A stretch of DNA of 64,000 nt from Leptospira bandrabouensis (GTDB lineage Bacteria > Spirochaetota > Leptospiria > Leptospirales > Leptospiraceae), in the NCBI RefSeq assembly GCF_004770905.1, contig NZ_RQHT01000010.1:186001-250000 (forward strand), written 5' to 3'. The first letter of the stretch is position 1. Each line of letters starts with the position of its first letter. This document shows positions 7,176 to 16,337 of the stretch, piece after piece. The translations under genes and the position numbers were made by a program. A model generated the notes under the pieces. The model had not been told where the DNA came from and searched no databases. It was given only the letters and a program-made list of their open reading frames with translations.

Positions 7176-8429
7176 GTGAAAAAGATTCCTTCCTTCTTTT
7201 TCCTTCTCTTTGTTTTTTTCTTCCTTGAGTCTCATATTCTTTGGGCCCAGGAAACAAAAGCAACGAAGTTGGAATTAGAAGCGGAATCCTATGAGGAACG
7301 TGGTTACAAAAAAAAGGCAGAGGAACTCCGTTCCAAGGTAAAACGGATTCGCGAAAATCAGTTTCGCGAGAAACAGGTAGAACCGAATTTTCCTATCACA
7401 TCCAATATCCCCGCAACAAACAATGGTAATGTTATTTTTAACCAAGGAACTTGGGAGATAGGATTCAGAGTTTTAGGACAGGTTGGCTATTTTACTTCCG
7501 GAAATGATTGGGCCGATGATAATGGACGCATCGCATTTCAAGCAGGTACACCGTACTTTCCTCGTTCGGCGATTGGTTATCAAAATATTCGAACCCTCCC
7601 ATTTACTTATGACATAGAAAAACAAAAAGGATCTGGTTCGTTTTCTCCAAAATTGGCTTACAAACATAAATCTTCTAAATGGGGATTAGAATATACTTAT
7701 CTTCAGTTCCAAACATCTAATGATTTTCTGGCTTACGGTTTTATTGGTGGACCGAGGTTTTCTTATCATTCGGATCGGTTAAGTAGCGCAGAGCACAAGT
7801 TAGTTGTAAAAATTTACGAAGAATATTCGAAAGAGTTTGGGTATAGTTGGGACTTTGGGATTAGAACAGGGTCATTTCAAACAAATTCTGTATTTTCTTC
7901 ACAGTCTTTGGGGCAAACAGGACTTATGCGAGATTCGATGTGGTTTTTAGCACCTAGCGCTGGGTTACGGTTTTACCATAGGGTGCAAGAGGAATTTTCT
8001 TATGATGTAGGTGGAGATATGTTTGTGACTCCTATTGGTAGACTCAATTATAGGCGGGATATCATGACGGAGAACGGAGGTCTAACTCGATTTGTGGAAT
8101 CGCAAGTGTCGCGAGGGGAGGCATATTCTTTATTTTCAGAAAAACCTTTACAAACATCTGTTGTAGGGTTAGATATTTTGGCCCAGGCGAATTGGACTCC
8201 TCTGACACATCATAAATTTCATTTTGGATTTCAAACAATCCAATACATTTGGAGAGCCAATGAATCTTCTGCACCAGGCATTCGTGCTGTAAATGAAGAG
8301 TCTTTTCTTTCTGGTGTCAGGGATTATTTTCTTAGTTCTGCGTTTTACGAGGCAGATGGATTAGACAAACGTTCTTCTCGAATTTATTCTATCGCGAATT
8401 TTTTCTTCGGATATACTTATGTGTTTTAG
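7176..8429 (+). CDS. Outer-membrane beta-barrel protein of unknown function
   Basis: 417 residues from GTG. A signal peptide (FFFLLFVFFFLESHILWAQ) is followed by a charged helical segment (ELEAESYEERGYKKKAEELRSKVKRI, residues about 30-60) and then by alternating amphipathic beta strands rich in Tyr, Phe, Ser and Gly to the end. The last residues, FFFGYTYVF, end in aromatic Phe, the C-terminal signature recognised by the BAM machinery. I take it as an outer-membrane barrel with a periplasmic helical N-terminus; cargo is unknown. It overlaps the next gene by 11 bases. Confidence 0.75.
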   Translation: MKKIPSFFFLLFVFFFLESHILWAQETKATKLELEAESYEERGYKKKAEELRSKVKRIRENQFREKQVEPNFPITSNIPATNNGNVIFNQGTWEIGFRVLGQVGYFTSGNDWADDNGRIAFQAGTPYFPRSAIGYQNIRTLPFTYDIEKQKGSGSFSPKLAYKHKSSKWGLEYTYLQFQTSNDFLAYGFIGGPRFSYHSDRLSSAEHKLVVKIYEEYSKEFGYSWDFGIRTGSFQTNSVFSSQSLGQTGLMRDSMWFLAPSAGLRFYHRVQEEFSYDVGGDMFVTPIGRLNYRRDIMTENGGLTRFVESQVSRGEAYSLFSEKPLQTSVVGLDILAQANWTPLTHHKFHFGFQTIQYIWRANESSAPGIRAVNEESFLSGVRDYFLSSAFYEADGLDKRSSRIYSIANFFFGYTYVF

Positions 8430-9144
8430 AGTTCATTTTTATTCGATATCCATTTTACTTGTTTCTTTTTTAGGGATGGGTTGCGGTATTTCGTTAAGAG
8501 TTTATCGTCCTTTCCCTAGTGAAAAATCCTTCGATTTTGTAAAAAAAATGGACCATATCCAAATTCAAGTTAAAGACGAAAATCGTATGAAGATGGGTGT
8601 TTATGATGGGTATTTTTTCCAACCAGAAGGATTGCCCAATGAATACGGACCACTTTCCTATTTGATACGGAAGGAGTTGTCAATCCGTGGGGAAAGGTTC
8701 CCATTGTTACTCGACCGTGGCGGGAAAATTTTTGTCGAAGAATTCCAGTTAGCTTCTGTTGACAGATGTTCCAAGAATTTAACGTTTGTTCGTTTGAAAG
8801 CAAGGATTCAAATTGTTGGTTATGCAGAGGAAGAATTTTCTTTTTATGATGAAATAAACTCGCATGTCACCAATTGTTATTTAACGGGTAGTCTTGTAAC
8901 TGTTGTACCTCTAATTTGGTATGTCCCTTATAATGGTTTTCGAGGGAACAGGGAAGACCAATTGAATCAATTGGGACGAAATTCCTTGTCAGAATTTTTT
9001 TCTAAATTGGAATCTTTGTCAGGATATAACGGGAGATTACCTTTGGAAGATATGAAGGAGACATTGCCGATCAAACCAAAACAAAGTCCCACAAGACAAG
9101 AACCAGTGGATCCGAAATTAAAGGAAATTCTTGAGAGTTTATGA
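8419..9144 (+). CDS. Lipoprotein of unknown function
   Basis: 241 residues. The signal peptide (FYSISILLVSFLGMGC) ends in lipobox LGMGC, so the mature protein should be anchored by Cys22 or so. The mature part is mixed alpha/beta, with one hydrophobic stretch (LTGSLVTVVPLIWYVPYNGF) and a Pro-rich C-terminal linker (LPIKPKQSPTRQEPVDPKL). It is translationally overlapped with the barrel gene before it and with the metalloprotease-like lipoprotein after it, so the three are probably one envelope unit. No family recognised. Confidence 0.7.
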   Translation: MCFRVHFYSISILLVSFLGMGCGISLRVYRPFPSEKSFDFVKKMDHIQIQVKDENRMKMGVYDGYFFQPEGLPNEYGPLSYLIRKELSIRGERFPLLLDRGGKIFVEEFQLASVDRCSKNLTFVRLKARIQIVGYAEEEFSFYDEINSHVTNCYLTGSLVTVVPLIWYVPYNGFRGNREDQLNQLGRNSLSEFFSKLESLSGYNGRLPLEDMKETLPIKPKQSPTRQEPVDPKLKEILESL

Positions 9145-10010
9145 AATTTCAAGTTCTTTTCATTTTATTTTGGATTGGTTTTAGTGTAACGCAGTGTTAT
9201 TCTTTAGAAAAACAATACAATTACGGAAACCCTTATTTACCAAGTCCAGAATTTACAGAAGACGATCCTCAATTTGAAGAAGGAGAGCCAGTATGGATTT
9301 TGGACCAAACTGGGAATTGGATTTTTTCTCTTCCTTCCAAACTAGTGCTTTGGAACCTTAAAGCAGACAATCATCATATTTCAAAAGAAACCAAAGAATA
9401 TTTGATCCGTTATATCAAAGAAAATAATTTAAGAGATGTTAAAGTGCGGTTCAACCAATATGCACCACTTTCGGAATGGAAACGCCTTCCTAAAAATAAA
9501 AACATCAATCCAGTGGTTCGATATTTTTTTGGATCCATTTCTTTGTTAGCTTATACTTTTTTACCAGGGCGTTTGTTTGCGGGAATGATCGGTGGAGATC
9601 ACTATAATTCCTTTACGAATACAATCAATGTGTATTCAGATTTGCCGCCTGTAGTCATCCATGAAGGAGGGCATGCGAAAGACTTTGCACAAAGAGAAAA
9701 AAGAACACTTTATGCGGCTGTTTATGCCATTCCTGTGGTTGGAGCCTTGTATCATGAAGCAAGGGCATCGGATGACGCCATTAATTATTTTGCCGAAAAA
9801 AATGACAAAGAGCAACTTGATTCTTCTTATGAATTACTCACTCCTGCTTATTCAACTTACGTAGGGGGAGCAATTGGAGATGTGGCCGCAAACCCTATCA
9901 CTGCACTGACTGTAATTCCTGGGCATATTTATGGTCGTTATAAAAAACGAGATATAGACAAAGAATTAGAAAAACGAAAACAAAAGATCCAAATTAAGGA
10001 AAACCAGTGA
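9141..10010 (+). CDS. Lipoprotein with M48-like zinc metallopeptidase motif
   Basis: 289 residues. Signal peptide with lipobox SVTQC. The segment VIHEGGHAKDF gives a HExxH zinc motif (His174, Glu175, His178). Downstream, YHEARASDDA offers Glu206 as the third ligand followed by Asp, resembling the ExxxD signature of M48-type gluzincins. A hydrophobic stretch (SISLLAYTFLPGRLFAGMIGG) precedes the motif and another (AVYAIPVVGALY) lies between the ligands. Activity is inferred. The start overlaps the previous stop by four bases and the stop overlaps the pyrF GTG by four. Confidence 0.65.
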   Translation: MKFQVLFILFWIGFSVTQCYSLEKQYNYGNPYLPSPEFTEDDPQFEEGEPVWILDQTGNWIFSLPSKLVLWNLKADNHHISKETKEYLIRYIKENNLRDVKVRFNQYAPLSEWKRLPKNKNINPVVRYFFGSISLLAYTFLPGRLFAGMIGGDHYNSFTNTINVYSDLPPVVIHEGGHAKDFAQREKRTLYAAVYAIPVVGALYHEARASDDAINYFAEKNDKEQLDSSYELLTPAYSTYVGGAIGDVAANPITALTVIPGHIYGRYKKRDIDKELEKRKQKIQIKENQ

Positions 10011-10840
10011 ATTTAAATCCAAGATCTAACTTCATTCAAAAATTCAATGCTCGCAGAGACCAACTAAAATCTCTATTATGTATTGGTCTCGATCCCGAAT
10101 TGGAAAAGTTACCCAAAATCAGTTTGGATTCCAAAGCTCCTCTTGTCCATTTTACAGAAACTATCATTCGTTATACCCATTCTTATGCAGCGGCTTGGAA
10201 ACCCAATGTGGCCTTTTTTGAAAGGTTAGGGGCAGAGGGGTATTTTGCATTAGAACATATGGTTCGTTTGATGAAAGAAGTGTCACCAGAAGTTCCCATT
10301 GTGATGGATGCCAAACGAGGGGACCTGGCCAATACTTCCAAAGAGTATGCTAAGTATTTTTTTGAAACATTGGGTGTGGATGCCTTGACGGTCAATCCAT
10401 ACATGGGTCGAGATAGTTTGGTTCCGTACCTAGACTTAGGTGGTTATATTTTTGTTCTCGGACTCACATCAAACCCTAGTTCACAGGACTTCCAAAAACA
10501 AAAACTTTTGGGTAAGGATCTCTACTTATATGAAGAGGTGAGTGACCAAATGGCAAAGTTAGCGGAGGAGTACCCAGACCAAGTGGGACTGGTGGTGGGA
10601 GGTACTCATCCATCTGAGATTCAGTCGTTACGGGTCCGCCATCCCGAATTGTATTTTCTGATCCCTGGGTTTGGTGCGCAAGGTGGGGATTTAAAATCGA
10701 TAGTGCAAGCTTCGGGAAAACGTTCCTTGATAAATTCTTCTCGGGGAATTACTCTCAGTTCTTTAGAAGAAGATTTTGGTGAAGTAGCAAAAAAGAAATC
10801 AGAAGAAGTACATCTACAAATGAACCAACTCTTTCTCTAA
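10007..10840 (+). CDS. pyrF: Orotidine 5'-phosphate decarboxylase
   Basis: 277 residues from a GTG overlapping the previous stop. It catalyses the last step of UMP synthesis, decarboxylating OMP. The active-site motif VMDAKRGD lies at residues 99-106 with catalytic Lys103; CIGLDPELEKL near residue 25 and the phosphate-binding end (GFGAQGG, then INSSRGI) are also present. Length and motif spacing fit the longer PyrF subgroup. The position between envelope genes and the fatty-acid-modification trio seems a matter of operon packing rather than function. Confidence 0.95.
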   Translation: MNLNPRSNFIQKFNARRDQLKSLLCIGLDPELEKLPKISLDSKAPLVHFTETIIRYTHSYAAAWKPNVAFFERLGAEGYFALEHMVRLMKEVSPEVPIVMDAKRGDLANTSKEYAKYFFETLGVDALTVNPYMGRDSLVPYLDLGGYIFVLGLTSNPSSQDFQKQKLLGKDLYLYEEVSDQMAKLAEEYPDQVGLVVGGTHPSEIQSLRVRHPELYFLIPGFGAQGGDLKSIVQASGKRSLINSSRGITLSSLEEDFGEVAKKKSEEVHLQMNQLFL

Positions 10841-10866
10841 CGGTCTAATGACCAAAAGGGAAATCA

Positions 10867-12138
10867 GTGAAAGAAACTTTAGCTATTGTTGGTACAGGAA
10901 TCGCAGGTCTTGGTTCCGCATATTTTTTAAAAAATGATTTTGATTTAACGATTTTTGACAGTGCCGATTATATCGGTGGTCATACAAACACAGTGATGGT
11001 GGAAGAAGATGGGATTCAGATCCCCATCGATACCGGATTTATTGTGTTTAATCATGTGACTTATCCTAATCTTCTTAGGCTTTTTCAAACATTAAATGTT
11101 CCCACTAAAAAATCAGATATGTCTTTTAGTGTGCAACATGATCCCACCAAACTAGAGTTCTGTGGATCAGGCCTATCGGGTTTATTTGCTCAGAAAAAAA
11201 ATCTATTTCGACCTCGGTATCTCAAGATGTTACTCGAAATCGATAGGTTCAATAAATCAGCGCCAAAGATTTTAGACGATCCTAAGTATGATGATTGGAA
11301 CCTGGGTCGGTACATGGAGGCATTCGGGTATGGAAAAGATATTCTCAATTTTTATTTAATTCCGATGAGTTCTGCCGTTTGGTCCACACCCCCCGATTTG
11401 ATGTTGGAATTTCCTGCTAAATCACTCATTCGGTTTTTTTACAACCACGGATTTTTGGGGCTAAATACCCAACACCAATGGTATACAGTGGATGGCGGTT
11501 CCCATGAATATATTAAACGTATCGTCCCCCCGATCCAAGACAAGTTTCGACTAAATAGTCCCGTCAAACAAGTGAACCGAACGGCTGATGGAAAAGTGGA
11601 ACTTGTGTTTGGTGAAGGGAAAAAACAGATTTTTGATAAGGTTTTACTTGCCACTCATGGCCACATTTCTTCGAAAATGTTAGGAAATCCTACAAATTTG
11701 GAAAAGGAGCTCCTACCACTTTATAAGTATCAACACAATACCGCCACCTTACATACAGATGCGAGTGATATGCCAAACCTGGCCTCTTGTTGGTCCAGTT
11801 GGAATTACAAAATTGTGGAAGATGGAACGGGAAAACAAAACCCATACACAATTTATTGGATGAATCGTTTGCAAAACGTTTCTAAAAAACAAAATTATTT
11901 TGTGACCATCAATGATCCGGGTCGTGTCGCAAAAAACAAAATCATTCGAAAAATAGATTATGAACATCCACTTTTTTCTGTAGAAGCCTCTCTTGGTCAA
12001 AACCGTTTGCAGGAATTAAATGAATCTGGACCCATTTATTATGCGGGTGCTTACTTTAGGTATGGATTTCATGAAGACGGATTTTTATCAGCGGTCAATG
12101 TATCGCGTAAAATTCTAAAGAGGGATCCGTGGACTTAA
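10867..12138 (+). CDS. FAD-dependent amine-oxidase-like oxidoreductase
   Basis: 423 residues from GTG. The N-terminus carries the dinucleotide-binding motif IVGTGIAGLGSAY (residues 5-17) with the second acidic element (LTIFDSADYIGGHTNTV). A C-terminal FAD-contact segment is IYYAGAYFRYGFHEDGFLSA. Proteins of this type occur next to DUF1365 and cyclopropane-fatty-acid synthase genes in many bacteria, as here. A role in modifying membrane fatty acids is inferred from that context. It overlaps the DUF1365 gene by 10 bases. Confidence 0.85.
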   Translation: MKETLAIVGTGIAGLGSAYFLKNDFDLTIFDSADYIGGHTNTVMVEEDGIQIPIDTGFIVFNHVTYPNLLRLFQTLNVPTKKSDMSFSVQHDPTKLEFCGSGLSGLFAQKKNLFRPRYLKMLLEIDRFNKSAPKILDDPKYDDWNLGRYMEAFGYGKDILNFYLIPMSSAVWSTPPDLMLEFPAKSLIRFFYNHGFLGLNTQHQWYTVDGGSHEYIKRIVPPIQDKFRLNSPVKQVNRTADGKVELVFGEGKKQIFDKVLLATHGHISSKMLGNPTNLEKELLPLYKYQHNTATLHTDASDMPNLASCWSSWNYKIVEDGTGKQNPYTIYWMNRLQNVSKKQNYFVTINDPGRVAKNKIIRKIDYEHPLFSVEASLGQNRLQELNESGPIYYAGAYFRYGFHEDGFLSAVNVSRKILKRDPWT

Positions 12139-12947
12139 GTTCTTGTATGTATCGAGCGGACGTGTTTCACGCACGTACCGCTCCTAAACCCAATAAATTC
12201 CAATACCGAATTTTTAATTTTTATTTGGACTTATCAGAAATAGACCAGTTGTCCCACGAAAGTTTTTGGTTTTCCAGGAACCGTTGGAATTTGTTTTCTT
12301 TTTATGATAAAGACCATATCCAATTTGAAAAAGGAACAGTATATGAAAATGTTAAGTCCTTTTTAGAGGCATCTGGAGTCAGAAACATTGGAAAGATTTA
12401 TCTTCTTACCAATCTCCGAGTACTTGGATATGTTTTTAATCCAGTCAGTTTCTATTTCTGTTATGATACCGATGGCAAACCACTCGTATCGATTGCAGAA
12501 GTAGGGAATACTTTTGGGGAAATCAAACCTTACGTTGGTTATTTTAAGAAAGCGAAGGGTACCATTGCGGATCCTGATGTTTATATCCGTGAGCCGAAGA
12601 ATTTTTATGTCTCTCCATTTATCAGTTTAGATTCAGAATTTGAATTTCGATTGAACTTACCTGGAGATCAATTGCAGATTGGTGTCGATTCCTTTGAGAA
12701 TGGAAAACGAATTTTAACAACTTCGTGTCTTGGAAAAAAAATTCCCTTCCATTCAAAATACTTGTTAAAACTTTTTATCGAATTTCCATTTATTACCGTC
12801 AAAGTAATAACATTGATTCATTGGCAAGCGTTCAAACTTTGGATCAAAAAAATTCCGTACATTCAAAAACACCAAAACTTAGAGAAACAAACAGGAGTTC
12901 CCCTTGGAAAAATCACAGAACCAGTCCCTCTTAGAAGACACGATTGA
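12129..12947 (+). CDS. DUF1365 family protein
   Basis: 272 residues from GTG inside the end of the FAD-oxidase gene. Family hallmarks seen: CMYRADVFHARTAPKPNKFQYR at the N-terminus, NPVSFYFCYD (about residue 107) and IAEVGNTFGE, then FYVSPFISLD. The C-terminus holds one hydrophobic segment and a basic tail. DUF1365 proteins are consistently linked to cyclopropane-fatty-acid synthase; the reaction is not known. It overlaps the cfa gene by 44 bases. Confidence 0.9.
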   Translation: MDLSSCMYRADVFHARTAPKPNKFQYRIFNFYLDLSEIDQLSHESFWFSRNRWNLFSFYDKDHIQFEKGTVYENVKSFLEASGVRNIGKIYLLTNLRVLGYVFNPVSFYFCYDTDGKPLVSIAEVGNTFGEIKPYVGYFKKAKGTIADPDVYIREPKNFYVSPFISLDSEFEFRLNLPGDQLQIGVDSFENGKRILTTSCLGKKIPFHSKYLLKLFIEFPFITVKVITLIHWQAFKLWIKKIPYIQKHQNLEKQTGVPLGKITEPVPLRRHD

Positions 12948-14217
12948 TTCAGAACTTTTTACCGAATTAAAGAACAAGTCTATCGTAGACCAGTTCCCCA
13001 TTTACAGAAAAATTTTTTTTAAAGCAATGAGTTCCATGAAACGTGGATCTCTTAGGATGATCCTACCAAATGGAGATCAAGTGATTTTTGGAGATCAAAA
13101 CTCATCTTTTGAGCCAAAATTTCATACAGCACTGATCCATGTAAAAAACCCTCTTTTCTTCAAGAAATCAGTGTTATATGGTGATATTGGGTTTTCTGAA
13201 TCTTATTTAACAGGAGATTGGGAAACAGATTCCATTGAAAATGTAATTTCTTGGTTTATATTGAATGTGGATGATAGCCCCAGTCTTTCTGGAGCCAAAA
13301 AGAAATTATTCCACCTGGATTTATTCAATTTAGGAAATAAATTCCTACATTTTTTAAGAAAAAACACCTTAACAGGAAGTAAAAAAAATATCGTAGAACA
13401 TTATGATTTAGGAAACAAATTTTATAAATTATTCTTAGATCCAACAATGACTTATAGTTCTGCCTATTTTGAATCCTTAGAAGATAGTTTGGAAGAAGCC
13501 CAAACAAAAAAAGTGGATAAACTTTGCCAAAAGTTAAAACTAAACCCAGCCGACCATCTTTTGGAGATTGGAAGTGGGTGGGGGTTTTTATCGATTCATG
13601 CAGCGAAAAATTATGGTTGCCGAGTGACAACTGTTACACTTTCTGAAGAACAATACAAATATGCTAAGGAAAGAATTGAAAAAGAAGGACTTTCGGATAA
13701 AATCGAAATTCGGATCCAGGACTATCGAAAGATTGAAGGACAATTCACAAAAATAGTATCTGTAGAAATGTTGGAAGCAGTAGGGGATGCCTACTACGAA
13801 ACTTTTTTCCAAAAGTGCCAGGACCTTTTAACTAGAGATGGAATTATGGCCTTACAAGTGATTACTTGTCCGGATTCTAGATTTACCTCTTTTAAAAACG
13901 GAATCGATTTCATTCAGAAACATATTTTCCCTGGTTCTTTATTGCCATCCATTGGTCGTATGAACCAAGCGATCAATCGTACGGGAGATATGTATTTATT
14001 CCACTTGGAAGATATGGGTTTAAGTTATGCGAAGACACTTAGGCTTTGGCTTAAGGCTTTTGAAGAGAACTTGACCGAGGTAAGGAACCAAGGTTATAGC
14101 GAAACCTTTATTAGAAAATGGAGATATTATTTGGCATATTGTGCAGCAGCATTTCAAATGAGAAATATTAGTGTTGTTCAATCTGTTTATGTAAGACCAA
14201 ACAACCTGAATCTCTGA
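12904..14217 (+). CDS. cfa: Cyclopropane-fatty-acyl-phospholipid synthase
   Basis: 437 residues from a TTG at 12904, chosen because GGAG lies seven bases upstream and the protein then has normal family length. It uses S-adenosylmethionine to methylenate unsaturated acyl chains of membrane phospholipids. Visible features: EHYDLGNKFYKLFLDPTMTYSSAYF (substrate/SAM entry), LLEIGSGWGFLSIHAA (SAM motif), VEMLEAVGDAYYETFF and the C-terminal WRYYLAYCAAAF. It is the last gene of the three-gene fatty-acid-modification unit. Confidence 0.92.
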   Translation: MEKSQNQSLLEDTIDSELFTELKNKSIVDQFPIYRKIFFKAMSSMKRGSLRMILPNGDQVIFGDQNSSFEPKFHTALIHVKNPLFFKKSVLYGDIGFSESYLTGDWETDSIENVISWFILNVDDSPSLSGAKKKLFHLDLFNLGNKFLHFLRKNTLTGSKKNIVEHYDLGNKFYKLFLDPTMTYSSAYFESLEDSLEEAQTKKVDKLCQKLKLNPADHLLEIGSGWGFLSIHAAKNYGCRVTTVTLSEEQYKYAKERIEKEGLSDKIEIRIQDYRKIEGQFTKIVSVEMLEAVGDAYYETFFQKCQDLLTRDGIMALQVITCPDSRFTSFKNGIDFIQKHIFPGSLLPSIGRMNQAINRTGDMYLFHLEDMGLSYAKTLRLWLKAFEENLTEVRNQGYSETFIRKWRYYLAYCAAAFQMRNISVVQSVYVRPNNLNL

Positions 14218-14314
14218 GTTTTTGTTAAATACAGCTATCAATAGGGAGACTGTCGGTAGCTGTGCTCTAAAAAACATCTTGCCAAAGAAAACCTAAATCT
14301 TTATTACTCAGTCT

Positions 14315-14770
14315 ATGAGAGAAACAAAATCCGAATTCACCTTTGATGAACCAATTGAGAAATTATGGTCGGGTGTTACCGTCTATGAAGTGTTAGTCCA
14401 TTGGTTGGCAGACGAGGTAAGGGGAAGGCCAAAGGTCGGTGGAGATTTTTCATGGACTTGGAAATTGGGACTCGAAGGAGATTTTACCACTCACGGTATT
14501 TATAAAAAAATTGAACCATTAAAAGAATTGGTGATGGAATGGAAAGACCATCCCGCTGATCCAAGCGGATCCATTTATTTACAATTATTATTTGAATCAT
14601 TAGGCCCTAACCAATCTAAGCTAACGATAGTTAATGGAGGATTCCCTGATGGGATGAGTTCTGATGTATGGATCGATGGGGCCAAAGAAGCATGGGATGG
14701 ACAAGCTGTTCAGTTAAAAGACTTTTTAAAAAAGAATCCAGACATTACAAAATTTTTTAAAAAATCTTGA
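14315..14770 (+). CDS. SRPBCC/AHSA1-type protein
   Basis: 151 residues with the SRPBCC (START-like) pattern: an N-terminal strand and short helix (FTFDEPIEKLWSGVT), a central GGDFSWTWKLGLEGDFTTHGIYKKIEP sheet, a Trp-rich strand (VMEWKDHPADP), and a long C-terminal helix (AWDGQAVQLKDFLKK). It is cytosolic with a hydrophobic cavity for a small ligand. The ligand is unknown. It is preceded by about 100 bases of noncoding DNA containing a weak hairpin. Confidence 0.65.
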   Translation: MRETKSEFTFDEPIEKLWSGVTVYEVLVHWLADEVRGRPKVGGDFSWTWKLGLEGDFTTHGIYKKIEPLKELVMEWKDHPADPSGSIYLQLLFESLGPNQSKLTIVNGGFPDGMSSDVWIDGAKEAWDGQAVQLKDFLKKNPDITKFFKKS

Positions 14771-14828
14771 TCTCTAGGGCCTTTCTAAAATCCTGGTAAA
14801 AGTAAGGGTTGTTAAGGAGGGTTGGAAG

Positions 14829-15191
14829 ATGGAATATCCCGAATTGGAAACGTATTTCCAGAAATTAACTGATATAACAGACCGTATCGCAATGATGAAC
14901 AATCATTTTGATGCGACACCTGAGATCGACATACCACAGTTATCTGAGTTTTTCGCAGACATTCAATCAAAGGATTGGGAAAATACCGACAGAGAGTATT
15001 ATGAACTCTTTACCAGTTATTTTACCTTCCACGTGAAGACTGTGGAAGAAATCATTCAAGAAGCACGCGAAATTCTGAACCCAGAAAACAGAGAGTATGT
15101 TAAAAAATTAGTAAGTCATATCCGTAACTCGGAAGATTGGTTTGCCAATCTCAAAAAGAAACGTAAACTCGCTCGCACTCAAGTCGCTTAG
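14829..15191 (+). CDS. Small acidic helical protein of unknown function
   Basis: 120 residues from an ATG preceded by a full AAGGAGGG ribosome-binding site. It is predicted to be nearly all helix, acidic in the middle (EIDIPQLSEFFADIQSKDWENTDREYYELF) and basic at the end (FANLKKKRKLARTQ). No signal peptide, no membrane span. I recognise no family; it may be lineage-specific. The strong ribosome-binding site and a good terminator suggest a well-expressed single gene. Confidence 0.65.
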   Translation: MEYPELETYFQKLTDITDRIAMMNNHFDATPEIDIPQLSEFFADIQSKDWENTDREYYELFTSYFTFHVKTVEEIIQEAREILNPENREYVKKLVSHIRNSEDWFANLKKKRKLARTQVA

Positions 15192-15198
15192 ACGATCC

Positions 15199-15230
15199 AC
15201 TCCCTTGATCGAAAGCTCAGGGGAGTTTCT
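15199..15230 (+). terminator. Rho-independent terminator
   Basis: ACTCCCTTGA (15199-15208) pairs with TCAGGGGAGT (15217-15226), ten pairs with one G-U, 8-base loop, followed by TTCTTC. It lies eight bases after the stop of the small helical protein gene. Confidence 0.7.
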
Positions 15231-15275
15231 TCAATTCGCTTTACAATAAAATCCATTTCCTTTCTCCTTTCAGAT

Positions 15276-16337
15276 ATGCTCAAGGCACGGTTTCTTTTTT
15301 ACCCGGTTATCCTTTTATTATTTTTGTTTTTGGTCGATTCGATATTTCGAATCCCATACATTCAGACCATTACCAAAATTGATTTAACTGCCGTTAACTA
15401 TAAAGCCAAATCAGATTTCTTGAAAAAACTGGTAACTGAAAAACCAGGTGTCTATTCTCCAAAATCGAAAAAAATCATGTTGATTTTGGGATCTTCTCGC
15501 CTTCTTTATTTTGATCACGACGAACTAGTTTCTTTTTACCCAGATTGGGAAATTTATAATTTGTCTTCTGCAGTAACAACTCCAGCTTATTACGATTACC
15601 AACTGACAAAAGTATTGGATGCAGGAATCAAACCAGATTTAGTCATTATGGAAACGGATCCCAATCAGTTTAACCAGAATTCTGTCTTCAAAAGTTCTAA
15701 TTTAACATATAGTTTCGACCTACCATACGTTCTTTCTAATATCAGTTTGTTTGGAAAAGATCATGTTTCCTTTTATCTGGGTCGTAAACTTTTTGCAGTT
15801 GGAACTTATAAACCATATATAGATCAAATGTGGAGAAATTATAAAAATCCATTTTTAGAAAATGCTTTTGTGATGCATAAAGACACTTATGATTATATTC
15901 TCAGTCATAATGGAAATGGATTGTCTCCCGTTGATAATTATATGGAAAAGGACTCTAATTCCTTACAGATGACTAGCCATAGAACTTTGGATTGGTTATT
16001 TGCATCCTACGTGCGTAGCCCAATGCAGTTTGGGTTTTATGAAAAAATTCTGAACCGTTTGCAATCTGAAAAAATTAAAACTATTATTGTTTGGCCCCTT
16101 TCTTCTCCAGATTTTGAAGCTTTAATGGAAAAAGAGACTTTGGTAAAAACTTGGGAAAAAGAAATAGATGATCTTACGAACAATTACGGTTTTCCTCTTT
16201 TAAAACTAAAGAACGATCCATCTTATACGTGTAATGCGTTCGCAGATGGAGGTCACGTAGCTAAGGACTGTTATCGAAGTTTGATGCGTTCTATTCTATT
16301 GGAATACTTTCGAAAGTACGAGCCGAATCGTTTATAA
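15276..16337 (+). CDS. DUF1574 family membrane-anchored protein
   Basis: 353 residues with one N-terminal anchor (FLFYPVILLLFLFLVDSIF). A GDSL/SGNH-like opening block (MLILGSSRLLYFDHDEL) follows, then VIMETDPNQFNQNS and a late DGGHVAKDCYRSLM block, where Asp and His could complete a catalytic set. DUF1574 is a Leptospira-enriched family found in surface-polysaccharide loci; an acyl-transfer or esterase role on glycans is inferred from the SGNH resemblance. A longer paralogue is at 21696-23264. Its 3' end overlaps the convergent protease gene by 47 bases. Confidence 0.75.
   Translation: MLKARFLFYPVILLLFLFLVDSIFRIPYIQTITKIDLTAVNYKAKSDFLKKLVTEKPGVYSPKSKKIMLILGSSRLLYFDHDELVSFYPDWEIYNLSSAVTTPAYYDYQLTKVLDAGIKPDLVIMETDPNQFNQNSVFKSSNLTYSFDLPYVLSNISLFGKDHVSFYLGRKLFAVGTYKPYIDQMWRNYKNPFLENAFVMHKDTYDYILSHNGNGLSPVDNYMEKDSNSLQMTSHRTLDWLFASYVRSPMQFGFYEKILNRLQSEKIKTIIVWPLSSPDFEALMEKETLVKTWEKEIDDLTNNYGFPLLKLKNDPSYTCNAFADGGHVAKDCYRSLMRSILLEYFRKYEPNRL

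Noticed and set aside
14232..14261. Hairpin ACAGCTA/TAGCTGT after cfa
   Set aside because: The stem is short and no T-run follows on the plus strand, so I do not call a terminator.
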